In this document: piece after piece, positions 35,401 through 42,318 of the stretch
How the letters are laid out: every line of letters starts with the position of its first letter
How positions within the stretch are numbered: the first letter of the stretch is position 1
IMG/VR virus record: IMGVR_UViG_3300031841_002239
Span: 1-55,791 of that record
Strand: one strand, 5' to 3'
Length of the DNA stretch: 55,791 nt
From: a virus
The notes under the pieces: model-generated
Told to the model about the DNA's origin: nothing
What the model saw: the letters and a program-made list of their open reading frames with translations, nothing else
The model's database searches: none
Made by a program: the position numbers and the translations under genes

Positions 35401-35728
35401 TCGTAAGAGCAATTTTAACTCTAGAAGTTTCAGATAGTTCAAGATAGATGTCGCTCAACTCAGCATACCCACCTGCACCACTAACAACGATCTTATAAGG
35501 ACCACCAACACGTAGATTCCTTGCAAGGAATACTCCGTCTTCGTTTGTTGTTTGAGTTGATGCTGAACCTGATGGTTCATGGATAATGGAGACTGATGCT
35601 CCTGATACTTCTGCACCTGAGGATGTTAGTACTGATCCTCTGATTGCTGAAGTAGTTTCTTGGGCGAATACCGGAACACTTATTAAAAGTGTGGCGGCTA
35701 ACCCAAGGAATAGTTTGCGAATATTCAT
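32474..35728 (-). CDS. TonB-dependent outer-membrane receptor with carboxypeptidase-regulatory-like N-domain
   Basis: ATG 35728 has GGAG 5 bases before it; a GTG two codons upstream is less likely. The 1084-residue product has a cleavable signal peptide (MNIRKLFLGLAATLL...VFAQ), a carboxypeptidase-regulatory-like Ig domain (about 25-110), a TonB box (VEELVVVG), a plug (about 120-260, with VDGIG and GVINVVTKSGT) and a long beta-barrel ending in Phe (LQLGLKYVF), the signal for outer-membrane insertion. It resembles Oar-like receptors that import large substrates. No frameshift is visible. It is flanked by terminators, so it is a moron-like cargo gene. Likely ways it helps the phage: nutrient import, receptor masking or superinfection exclusion (inference). 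Confidence 0.92.
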   Translation of the reverse strand: MNIRKLFLGLAATLLISVPVFAQETTSAIRGSVLTSSGAEVSGASVSIIHEPSGSASTQTTNEDGVFLARNLRVGGPYKIVVSGAGGYAELSDIYLELSETSRVKIALTSSDAVEELVVVGQALNSSGLITGPRSTLTGDQIMDIASVNRDIKDAVATQPFVNVYSISFNGDDTESISIAGTNARYSQFQVDGIGQSDDFGLEYGGYPGVKSPLSLDSVEQVSVSVVDYDVRDSGSTAGVINVVTKSGTNELSGSVYGFTTSDSWVGDEIDGQELTVGEFEEDTKGFTLGGPILEDKLFFFVNYDKFEKSEPGIWGAAGSGALREVDGVTVADADRIIGIANDVYGYDAGSASGGVNSLLDEDMLIKLDWNINDSHRATYTNQTSENNDVREYGGSNTVLALTSGNYIKTTDLTADSFQVFSDWNDRLSTTFRYGDRLVETSQASVGGDDFMRAIVELGEGDRGPQVLVGPDPFRHYNFLETQSSELEFELSYLIGSHELVAGISKNGVDVANGFVAYSDGVLEYASIEDFENKNPYSIDYRNSPSGNPADGAAFFEIETTSYYVQDTWDYSDRLTLNYGARYEKISMDDAPKYNDTLNGYYGIRNDVSLDGKDVFLPRVSFVYDADDFGAFQELTFRGGAGYFTGGRPNVWMGGTFSNDGIGIQNANVPLSAAAGFDGFDTTTFDSYIYQPGQEGFRPAFADILDPNFELPRELKLSVGADWVMGDGYYMSADFLMTRTDKDLHYKQLRLGNPAFAGVANCDIPVTNLPIGVGPDGRDIYADYSLCSKAMERFYDYRGYDMLLTNTDKGESELFAVSVSKAFENGFDFYANYTWQDVDTVGNLTSSRNISNFKYTTKYDDFNEDVMHRSVYEREHTLSFVGNYTANLIANSPSRFTFIVSAVSGEPFSYTLGQYKDGALWGLDRESTRDETAAFYVPDGSGTDVIIPSWFADDFNAYIAASGLGKYAGGFAPINEFETDWNYRLDFKFTQELPGLGLTDKDKFVITLDVENLLNLLDSDWGKQTKANGTARSIAEATPINNGDGSWSYEYRPAYGMNIDRIDNQVTNYYRSTYRLQLGLKYVF

Positions 35729-35773
35729 AACCACTCCTGTGTTTCGCTGTAATATAAAATATTACACTTGTGT

Positions 35774-35800
35774 GAACAAAAATTAGGCTTACGCCTAATT
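35774..35800 (-). terminator. Terminator upstream of TonB-receptor gene
   Basis: AATTAGGC and GCCTAATT form a perfect 8-bp stem around GTAA, followed by TTTTTGTT on the minus strand. It would end transcripts from the spanin operon. Confidence 0.85.
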
Positions 35801-35827
35801 CAATTTTGCAGGATAATCCTACACCCA

Positions 35828-35835
35828 TATTTATA
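35828..35835 (-). promoter_or_regulatory. TATAAATA box directly before a terminator
   Basis: The exact T4 late consensus TATAAATA, located 28 bases before the terminator stem. Any RNA started here would be very short unless it reads through. Confidence 0.45.
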
Positions 35836-35907
35836 GATACATGTATTCATTAATGTATAAATTGGTGTAAAATGAGTGGTTTTGGAAATTAAATTATATG
35901 TTAATTT

Positions 35908-36498
35908 TTAGTCGTCTTTTCCAAATATTTTAGGTGTAAGTCTAGTTATTGCTTTATTATCTTTAACTTCAAATTCTGCTCCAACGCCTTTTTGGCCGTT
36001 GGGTAAAGTTACTTCTCTATAATAAACAATTACTTCGCCCATTTGTTTAATGTAACGTTTGATCTCTTGCATGTCCTCAGCCATAACCTCATAGTCACCA
36101 ATTGATGTAGCAACAAATACAACTTCACCGTTGTTTTGTTTTTTCATTGTGTCAATGAATCTATCAAAGTAAGTGTAGCCTACTGGCCAATCTGGATTTT
36201 CTCTTTCGCTAAGTTCACATGTTTTGGGTCTAGTTAATTGATGTGTACCATCTTCTTTAACAATGTGATTACCATTCTCATCAAGTTTCATAACTTTCTG
36301 ACATGGGTTAGTAATTTTTGCTTCAGACACAACATACCATGTTGGTGCTGTGAGTTCTACTGGACGTGGTAATGCAGGTTGCATTATATCTATCTGTATA
36401 GGTTTAGAAACTATCTGGACAGGCTTAGTGCCCATCATTGAACATCCACTAGTCAGGAATAACAGGAGTGTCAAGCTCAAAAATTTGCTGTGTGTCAT
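35908..36498 (-). CDS. Outer-membrane spanin-like lipoprotein (Rz1 type), 196 aa
   Basis: The N-terminus has a lipoprotein signal: basic start, hydrophobic LTLLLFLTS and lipobox TSGC with C19 as the lipidated residue. After it comes a proline-rich segment, then a globular domain. Its start lies inside the neighbouring membrane protein gene in another frame (50-base overlap), as in Rz/Rz1 pairs. It should anchor in the outer membrane and help fuse membranes at lysis. It is longer than classic Rz1, so a related envelope lipoprotein is the alternative. Confidence 0.72.
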   Translation of the reverse strand: MTHSKFLSLTLLLFLTSGCSMMGTKPVQIVSKPIQIDIMQPALPRPVELTAPTWYVVSEAKITNPCQKVMKLDENGNHIVKEDGTHQLTRPKTCELSERENPDWPVGYTYFDRFIDTMKKQNNGEVVFVATSIGDYEVMAEDMQEIKRYIKQMGEVIVYYREVTLPNGQKGVGAEFEVKDNKAITRLTPKIFGKDD

Positions 36499-36832
36499 CT
36501 TCTAATCCCTCAAATACGGCTTCGGAAGCCTTGTTAAATCTTAATTCTATTAGTCCTGGTTTTGCTACTGCTAAACTATTTAAATTATGTTTGGCAAAGA
36601 TTGCCAAATACTGAGCCTTCTCTTGCTCAATCTCTGCATTCTTTCTGCTCATGTTTTGTAATGCCTTGCCTTGTTTTTCAAACGATTCTTTCATCGCCTC
36701 CATGGCAAGTTTTTGTTCTTGGACGGCACCTTCAAGTGCCATGTTGTTTGCTTTTAGTGTTACGTTTTCTTGGTATAAAAAATATCCACCAATACCTAAC
36801 AATAAAATAATGCCTATAAAAAATTGGTTCAT
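36449..36832 (-). CDS. Inner-membrane spanin-like protein (Rz type), 127 aa
   Basis: One N-terminal transmembrane helix (about residues 4-20) is followed by a long charged coiled coil (about 25-80), the typical i-spanin layout. The end overlaps the lipoprotein start in a different frame. Together they form a two-component spanin for outer-membrane disruption after endolysin action. Confidence 0.75.
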   Translation of the reverse strand: MNQFFIGIILLLGIGGYFLYQENVTLKANNMALEGAVQEQKLAMEAMKESFEKQGKALQNMSRKNAEIEQEKAQYLAIFAKHNLNSLAVAKPGLIELRFNKASEAVFEGLEDDTQQIFELDTPVIPD

Positions 36833-36838
36833 CTGTGT

Positions 36839-37630
36839 CTAACTCACTTTAGTTACTAATATATCTGTGTTTGCTGGATTATAAATTACAATATACTCGT
36901 CTATTGGCATTGCTCTCATTTCTCCCAGCATAGCATTTAATTTTGACATAGCAACTTTATCAAAATCTAGTTTAAGGGCACTTTCAGTTATACCTACTTC
37001 TTCCATTACACTAGTGCTGTTTCCAAAATTTACTATTTCTAAACTAGCAATATCTCTAGAGCCTCTTAGGTGTAAAACGTTATCAGTTATACCTGCTTCT
37101 AATAAACTACTTGCTTTTAAAAACTCTAAAATTTTACTACTATTGTCTTTTGCTTCTTCTTCAAGTCTTAATTCTTCTGCTTGTTGTTCTGCTTCTAATT
37201 TTTGTGCCATAAATTCGTCCTTGGAAAGATAATTTTCTGGATCTTGTTGAATGTATTGCTCTAATACATCATCATTTAATTTAATAATATCATCGCTTAA
37301 TGTTGTTGACACTTCCCAATTTAGTTTGCCGGATAACCGTTCTACTTCTTGTACAATATTTTTAATTTTACTAAGTGCATCTTCGTTTCTATCTAACTCC
37401 ATAAAAACCATATAATAGTTTTCTGGATTAGGGTTAGGAGAAACTTCTACATCTCTAATTTCTATAATACTATTATTAATAAAATGATAAAGATCTTTTG
37501 CTGGTGCTGTTTCGTTTAAATACAAACCAATTACCATTACATCTTCTGTTGCACCTGTTTTAGGCACAAATTCATCTATACTAATTTTTTTAAGTATAGT
37601 ATTTTTAAGATCTCCTTCTTTTAATGCCAC
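36839..37630 (-). CDS. Hypothetical virion-associated protein, 263 aa
   Basis: No domain is recognised. The central segment (about residues 135-165) is a strongly charged helix (KLEAEQQAEELRLEEEAK). On both sides are mixed alpha/beta sections with FVPKTGATEDVMVIGLYL near the start. It lies between a late-expressed gene and the spanins. Position suggests a virion or assembly role. Confidence 0.6.
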   Translation of the reverse strand: MALKEGDLKNTILKKISIDEFVPKTGATEDVMVIGLYLNETAPAKDLYHFINNSIIEIRDVEVSPNPNPENYYMVFMELDRNEDALSKIKNIVQEVERLSGKLNWEVSTTLSDDIIKLNDDVLEQYIQQDPENYLSKDEFMAQKLEAEQQAEELRLEEEAKDNSSKILEFLKASSLLEAGITDNVLHLRGSRDIASLEIVNFGNSTSVMEEVGITESALKLDFDKVAMSKLNAMLGEMRAMPIDEYIVIYNPANTDILVTKVS

Positions 37631-37631
37631 G

Positions 37632-38159
37632 TTAGATCCCTGCCTGATTTATTTGTTCTTGACCTACCTGAGCATTACTATCTGTATCTTCGTTGTCAAT
37701 GTACTCATCTTCTTTTGCTTCAACATGTTGAGCACTGAACTCATCTACATAACGTCTAGGCATGTCAATACTTACAACCCAAACTGGATTGCTGTCTGCT
37801 TTTGGTGTAAAACGTTGACCACCATCTGGTCTAACACTTATTTCAACGTCATTAAAATTCTCTACTTTTCTAGGAGTTTCTAATGAATCTTTTGAATATT
37901 TTACTAAACAATCTCTAGCAATAAGTCTTTTTGCACCTTCAGGATCTGGCATTTCCTTTAAAGGATATAGCAATTTAACATTTACATAATGTCTACCTAT
38001 GCTAGGTCCTTCTAGTATTTCGCCCTTGTCCCAATTCTTAAATGCATACAGATCTAGTTCATCTAGTGTTTTTTCAAACTCCATAAGCATATCTAACAAA
38101 GTATTAGACTTAGACACTTCTGTTATTTTGTCGTTTAATAGTTTTACTGAAATTGTCAT
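37632..38159 (-). CDS. Hypothetical late protein, 175 aa
   Basis: ATG 38159 is chosen because it lies 5 bases after a late box; the longer frame begins inside that promoter. Sequence: MTISVKLLNDKITEVSKSN, a mixed fold with VKLLYPLKEMPDPEGAKRL and a long acidic tail. Not recognised. It is probably a baseplate or tail-tube-associated protein by neighbourhood, weakly supported. Confidence 0.6.
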   Translation of the reverse strand: MTISVKLLNDKITEVSKSNTLLDMLMEFEKTLDELDLYAFKNWDKGEILEGPSIGRHYVNVKLLYPLKEMPDPEGAKRLIARDCLVKYSKDSLETPRKVENFNDVEISVRPDGGQRFTPKADSNPVWVVSIDMPRRYVDEFSAQHVEAKEDEYIDNEDTDSNAQVGQEQINQAGI

Positions 38160-38164
38160 ACAAC

Positions 38165-38172
38165 TATTTATC
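38165..38172 (-). promoter_or_regulatory. Late box GATAAATA, 5 bases before ATG (GTTGT-ATG)
   Basis: GATAAATA-GTTGT-ATG on the minus strand. The same arrangement occurs at 40666-40673 and 50961-50968. Confidence 0.68.
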
Positions 38173-38200
38173 ATTTAGTGATATATTAACTATGTTGTTT

Positions 38201-38229
38201 TTGTCTTATATTCTACTACTAAGTAATAT
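38201..38229 (+). promoter_or_regulatory. Possible sigma70-type promoter for phoH
   Basis: TTGTCT (38201-38206), 17 bases, TAATAT (38224-38229). Weaker than the minus-strand set but well spaced, and nothing better is visible upstream of phoH. Confidence 0.45.
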
Positions 38230-38303
38230 TGTAATGAAATTTTACAAAAACAATTTATGATAAACAACCATATAAAAAGTTGGCACACAGAGAAAGCAAA
38301 CTA

Positions 38304-38337
38304 CCGTGATGGGATACCGCCCATGCACGGTTTTTTT
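38304..38337 (+). terminator. Terminator-like hairpin in the phoH leader (possible attenuator)
   Basis: CCGTG-ATGGG pairs with CCCAT-(G)-CACGG, a 10-bp GC-rich stem with one bulge, followed by seven T. It lies in front of phoH on the same strand, with no plus-strand gene before it. Confidence 0.72.
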
Positions 38338-38360
38338 ATGGCTTATACAAGGAGAAATTC

Positions 38361-39104
38361 ATGTCCAGAAAGGCTAGAAAGAAGAATTGTAACAAATATA
38401 GAAAACAAAAAGGAGGAGATTATTTGAGAGTAATACAGGGTGGAGCCCTACAAAGAAACAGACAAAAGGAAGTTAAGATTGTACCTCGCAACTTCCACCA
38501 AGATGACTTACTTGGATTATTAGAGGACAAAAACATCAACATAGTGTTTGCCATTGGGCCAGCAGGTACAGGTAAAACACTCATTTCAACATTAGTGGGT
38601 ATTAAGGAACTCAAAAACGACAATATAAACAAACTAGTAGTAACGAGACCAGCAGTAAGTGTAGATGAGCAACATGGGTTTTTACCAGGCACACTACAGG
38701 AAAAAATGGCGCCATGGACTAGACCAATTTTTGATGTGTTTGAGGAATATTACTCACCAGATCAAATAGAGTTTATGCTAGGCGATAACAAAATAGAAAT
38801 AGCACCTTTGGCTTATATGCGAGGTAGGACATTTAAGGATTCATATATTATTGCGGATGAAATGCAAAATGCTACTGATAACCAAATGAAAATGCTACTA
38901 ACCAGAATAGGTGAAAACAGCAAACTGGTGGTAACAGGAGATTTAAATCAGCATGAACGAGGCTTTGAAAGTAATGGCTTAAAATGTATCATGGAAAGAC
39001 TACATACGGCAAATTCAGATAGAATTAAAATGGTAAACTTTACAAATAAAGATATTGAAAGACATCCTGTTGTAACAGAAGTATTAGACTTATATAACAG
39101 TTAA
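38361..39104 (+). CDS. phoH: PhoH-like ATPase
   Basis: This 247-residue protein has Walker A GPAGTGKT (residues 66-73), the PhoH-type TRPAVSVDEQHGFLPG, Walker B SYIIADEMQNA and a VVTGDLNQHE sensor motif. PhoH-like proteins are common in marine phages, with an unsettled role in RNA metabolism or stress. It is the main plus-strand gene in the central region, with an AAGGAG site before ATG 38361. Confidence 0.94.
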   Translation: MSRKARKKNCNKYRKQKGGDYLRVIQGGALQRNRQKEVKIVPRNFHQDDLLGLLEDKNINIVFAIGPAGTGKTLISTLVGIKELKNDNINKLVVTRPAVSVDEQHGFLPGTLQEKMAPWTRPIFDVFEEYYSPDQIEFMLGDNKIEIAPLAYMRGRTFKDSYIIADEMQNATDNQMKMLLTRIGENSKLVVTGDLNQHERGFESNGLKCIMERLHTANSDRIKMVNFTNKDIERHPVVTEVLDLYNS

Positions 39105-40660
39105 AGATTTTTATAGTAATCGATCTTACGACCAACGTAATTAAAGATGTGGTCTATTTGTGCTTGGGTATAGTTTAGCCTGGCTTTATAAAACTTTTCT
39201 GGATCGGTTTCCTTATTGACAGAGTCTAAATCAAAATTTAAGGCTTTAGCAACAATATGATCCCATCCAGAAAATGTATGTATGCCCCTTTTTGAATTGT
39301 ATGTATGCAATAATTTACACATTTGCTTTGCAGTCTTTACGTTAGCATGTTCATGACTCCAAAATAAACTAGTATCCTGAGTATGATGATAGTATCCTGG
39401 TTGATTACCTAAAAATTTTATTCCAAATTTTTCTGGTTGTCTAGAGAATTCACTGGCATGTTCTGAATTTACATGGGACGAACTCCTCCCTATCATCAAA
39501 GGATAAAAATCTACACCATCTAATAAATTCTCTTGGGTTACTATCTTCATAGTTTCTTTTATATGACTTAAAGGTTCTTTAGGCAACCCCACAATGACAG
39601 ATGCGTTGTATCTCCAATGTGGGTACTTTTTTCTTATATGTCTAAAAAAATTAAAAATGTCTTCTCTTTTAATTCTTTTTCTTACAACTTTATTTGCTTC
39701 CTCATGAAAAGATTCTAATCCAAACCAAGCATTTTGAAATCCACATTTATCTAATAATGGCAATACATGTTTTTTTCTCATAAGCAGATCAAATCGAATA
39801 AATCCGCCAATGTTTGGTTTATAGTCTAATAACTCGGTAGCATCTTTGAGAACCATTAGTTTTTCTTCATCTTCATTTACAGTATCATCTTGTATAGAAA
39901 AATTTGTTATTCCAAATTTGTCTTTGGCAGTTTGCATATACTCATATATTTGATGAGCTTTAGATGTAGTAACTTTTTTAGCACCTCTATATTCAAAACT
40001 ACAAAACGTACAATTAAATTTACAACCTATTCTTAATTCCATTTGAATAACATCATGTTTAGTTAAACAATAATCATCATACAATTTAGGTATAATTGGC
40101 TCCTCTTGTACATCTGAGGTTTTAGGAGATAGTCTTTTAAATTTGCCTATAGGCATCATATGGTCATCTATATCTATTTCATTGTCTAACCATTGTTCTA
40201 AAATATGTAATGCCCTGCCAGAAAAAATATAATTTGGATATATAGAGTTTTTATCATTACTTTCTTTGTACATTGGTGTTGGTCCACCTACTATAAACAT
40301 AAATTCTATATCTTTATCTAAAAGTATTTTTAAAACTTTTTGTATAACATGATTTGGATTAAGTATATCTATAGGACTTAAAGCACTTAAACAAATAATA
40401 GGTTTACTAAAATTATTTTTTTCTAGCCATGTGGTAATGCAATATTCTAATTGGTCTACTGTAAACCAATCTGTATAATTAATTACTGTGCTGGGTATAT
40501 TTCTTTCTTTGAAAACATCATTCAATCCAAATGGAGCAAGTGGTCTCATTATAAATGGATACCAATCGTCGTGTATAGTATTTTCTTTCTGATATGGCGT
40601 AGAGTAATTTGTAAACTCTAATATAATTGCATTATCTATATCTTGGATGTCAGAAATCAT
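39101..40660 (-). CDS. Radical SAM protein with N-terminal B12-binding-like region, 519 aa
   Basis: The cluster motif CKFNCTFC (C-x3-C-x2-C, near residue 216) is clear. It is followed by FSIQDDTVNEDEEKLM and AWFGLESFHEEAN, as in the radical SAM TIM barrel. The first 190 residues alternate strands and helices (IICLSALSPIDI, FMFIVGGPTPM) like a cobalamin-binding Rossmann domain, but the DxHxxG motif is not seen. The substrate cannot be told. A late box 5 bases before the ATG indicates late expression. It overlaps the phoH 3' end by 4 bases, tail to tail. Confidence 0.8.
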   Translation of the reverse strand: MISDIQDIDNAIILEFTNYSTPYQKENTIHDDWYPFIMRPLAPFGLNDVFKERNIPSTVINYTDWFTVDQLEYCITTWLEKNNFSKPIICLSALSPIDILNPNHVIQKVLKILLDKDIEFMFIVGGPTPMYKESNDKNSIYPNYIFSGRALHILEQWLDNEIDIDDHMMPIGKFKRLSPKTSDVQEEPIIPKLYDDYCLTKHDVIQMELRIGCKFNCTFCSFEYRGAKKVTTSKAHQIYEYMQTAKDKFGITNFSIQDDTVNEDEEKLMVLKDATELLDYKPNIGGFIRFDLLMRKKHVLPLLDKCGFQNAWFGLESFHEEANKVVRKRIKREDIFNFFRHIRKKYPHWRYNASVIVGLPKEPLSHIKETMKIVTQENLLDGVDFYPLMIGRSSSHVNSEHASEFSRQPEKFGIKFLGNQPGYYHHTQDTSLFWSHEHANVKTAKQMCKLLHTYNSKRGIHTFSGWDHIVAKALNFDLDSVNKETDPEKFYKARLNYTQAQIDHIFNYVGRKIDYYKNL

Positions 40661-40665
40661 GCAAC

Positions 40666-40673
40666 TATTTATT
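40666..40673 (-). promoter_or_regulatory. Late box AATAAATA, 5 bases before ATG (GTTGC-ATG)
   Basis: AATAAATA-GTTGC-ATG 40660, located right at the end of the clamp-loader gene. Confidence 0.62.
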
Positions 40674-41595
40674 ACATACTATTCATTTGTAATTCAATCA
40701 ACGTTGCTGAAAGATTAATTTCTGGGTCAGCACATAAACTGCTCTTGGCCATGCCATTTCTGATAATAACGACTGCTTGATCTTGTTGCTGTTCTGTGTT
40801 GCCCCATAGCTCTAAGTTTCTATACATAAACTTGTATATGTCATCATACTCTTCTGGTCTTGCTTGGTTGCAAATTAATGTTCTGGCATCTTTGTACTTG
40901 CCTGCCTTAAACATTTCAATAGCACTCAGCATCCAATCACTAGATGCTTTATCTCCGTCTTGGGGACGTTGTAGAGTGCCTTCTATTACATTTTGCTGTA
41001 CCAAGTTAATACTTTTACGCAAGTCAGGATAACTTGCTTGTACATAAGTGTCTAGTGTTTCTAAATCTACTTCCACATTTTCATCAATACAAATTTGTGC
41101 CAGCCTGGCTGTAAACTCTGTTATGTCTAACTTTTCAATATGGAAGCCTTGACATCTACTATGTAGTGCAGGAATAATCCTCTGCGGATAATTACAAGTT
41201 AAAATAAATCTACAACTAGTGTGATACATTTCCATTACACCACGAAGTGCCGCCTGACCATTAGGAGTAATATAATCTGCTTCGTCTAGGAGGACGTATT
41301 TTATATCGCCAAACGGCATAGTGGATGAAAAATTTGTAATCTTTGTTCTTATGGTTTCAACATTGTTCTCATTACTGGCATTTATTTCCAGTATGTCCAT
41401 ACTGTCTATGTCAAGTTCTGCAAGTAAAACTTTTGCTAGTGTTGTCTTACCTGTTCCGGGGGCACCACTGAATAGCAAGTGTGGTAGTGCCCCTTCTTCG
41501 ACCCAGCCACTTACCTGCTGGCGTTGACCCTCATCTCGAAACACATAGGTACCTATGCTTGAGGGTCTGTATTTCTCTGTCCAAAGTTCTTTCAA
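40672..41595 (-). CDS. 44: Clamp loader large subunit gp44
   Basis: This 307-residue protein (T4 gp44 is 319) starts MKELWTEKYRPSSI. It has Walker A SGAPGTGKTT (43-52), Walker B VLLDEAD and the sensor/arginine-finger SRC in LHSRCQGF. It loads gp45 with ATP. No gp62 small subunit is recognised nearby. It is either outside the window, diverged or among the small unknowns. Confidence 0.93.
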   Translation of the reverse strand: MKELWTEKYRPSSIGTYVFRDEGQRQQVSGWVEEGALPHLLFSGAPGTGKTTLAKVLLAELDIDSMDILEINASNENNVETIRTKITNFSSTMPFGDIKYVLLDEADYITPNGQAALRGVMEMYHTSCRFILTCNYPQRIIPALHSRCQGFHIEKLDITEFTARLAQICIDENVEVDLETLDTYVQASYPDLRKSINLVQQNVIEGTLQRPQDGDKASSDWMLSAIEMFKAGKYKDARTLICNQARPEEYDDIYKFMYRNLELWGNTEQQQDQAVVIIRNGMAKSSLCADPEINLSATLIELQMNSM

Positions 41596-41870
41596 TGTAT
41601 CACCTTTTTTGTTTCTTCGTTTAAATCGTCTACCAACACACTAACGTCTTCATCTGATAGTCCTTCCCATTCTAGGAATTTGTTTGATGTAATGTCTTCC
41701 ATTATAGCACTAAACTCTTCAGGGTCAAGTCTTCTTTTTAATTGTTTTATGGATACTGCTAACATAACACTTGCAACACTTATAGGATCGATACCTTCTG
41801 CCATTTGATCTTCAAATACAAAAGTTAATGTATCTATAAGATCTTGCAGTTCTTGATCAGTTACTATCAT
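41592..41870 (-). CDS. Hypothetical acidic helical protein, 92 aa
   Basis: A strongly acidic, mostly helical protein (TDQELQDLIDTLTFVFEDQ at the start, DEDVSVLVDDLNEE near the end). It lies directly upstream of gp44 with a 4-base overlap. The place is where T4 has gp62, but length and sequence do not support that name. Confidence 0.6.
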   Translation of the reverse strand: MIVTDQELQDLIDTLTFVFEDQMAEGIDPISVASVMLAVSIKQLKRRLDPEEFSAIMEDITSNKFLEWEGLSDEDVSVLVDDLNEETKKVIH

Positions 41871-42027
41871 TTGTTTGATCCTTTTTTGCGTCTAGTTTTT
41901 CAAAAGTTTTAGTATACCATGCATTACTACAATAAGCATCACAAAATACATTCAGTTTATCAGGAGTATAATATTTTACATCGTTAAGTGCTACGGTCTT
42001 TTTACACTCACTGCACTTAGCAAACAT
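41857..42027 (-). CDS. Small zinc-ribbon-like protein, 56 aa
   Basis: Begins MFAKCSECKKT and later has FCDAYCSNAW: two Cys pairs (C5/C8 and C29/C33) that can hold one zinc ion. Such small ribbons bind nucleic acid or proteins. It starts right after the stop of the upstream gene and overlaps the next by 14 bases. Confidence 0.7.
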   Translation of the reverse strand: MFAKCSECKKTVALNDVKYYTPDKLNVFCDAYCSNAWYTKTFEKLDAKKDQTNDSN

Positions 42028-42267
42028 TTAACTTCCAATAAAACCTGTAGATTCTATATCGTGGTAATCACCGTCTCTTGTAAACTTTCTTACAATAGTA
42101 GTTACCTTAACACCATGCTGAGTGTACTCATAACTTTTAAATTCTTGCTGTAATAAATTGTCTCTTGGTTGCTCAAATATAAGATCGTTTCTGTAATCTG
42201 AAATTACTCTTGTGCCAGTTTTTTCTCTGTTGTATTCTGCGACAGGGTTTACTGCTGTTTTGGTCAT
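42028..42267 (-). CDS. Hypothetical protein, 79 aa
   Basis: Basic, with an N-terminal MTKTAVNPVAEYNREKTGTR and a strand pair VKVTTIVRKFTRDGDYHD. Unrecognised. It is the first gene after the promoter at 42291-42318, and it leads the operon that contains gp44. Confidence 0.55.
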   Translation of the reverse strand: MTKTAVNPVAEYNREKTGTRVISDYRNDLIFEQPRDNLLQQEFKSYEYTQHGVKVTTIVRKFTRDGDYHDIESTGFIGS

Positions 42268-42290
42268 TACATTCTCCTATTTAAGTGTAT

Positions 42291-42318
42291 ATTATACACT
42301 ATTAAGAATGATTGTCAA
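42291..42318 (-). promoter_or_regulatory. Sigma70-type promoter, TTGACA-N16-TATAAT
   Basis: -10 complement at 42291-42296 and -35 complement at 42313-42318 inside the 3' end of the upstream gene. It drives the gp44 operon. Confidence 0.83.

Larger units (their letters stand above)
35735..35907. promoter_or_regulatory. Receptor-gene upstream region: palindromes and possible promoter
   Basis: It holds a perfect inverted repeat TGTAATAT-TTT-ATATTACA close to the ATG. A TTCACA hexamer 16 bases before TATTAC could be a weak sigma70-type promoter. The palindrome could also be an operator. Further upstream are a terminator and a late-type box. Confidence 0.45.

Noticed and set aside
32474-35728. 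Assembly contamination by a bacterial contig
   Set aside because: Flanking phage terminators and promoters fit smoothly and the gene ends neatly between phage operons; only read-level data could show a chimera.
41592-41870. gp62 clamp-loader subunit
   Set aside because: Correct place but too short and without similarity I can recognise; left as hypothetical.
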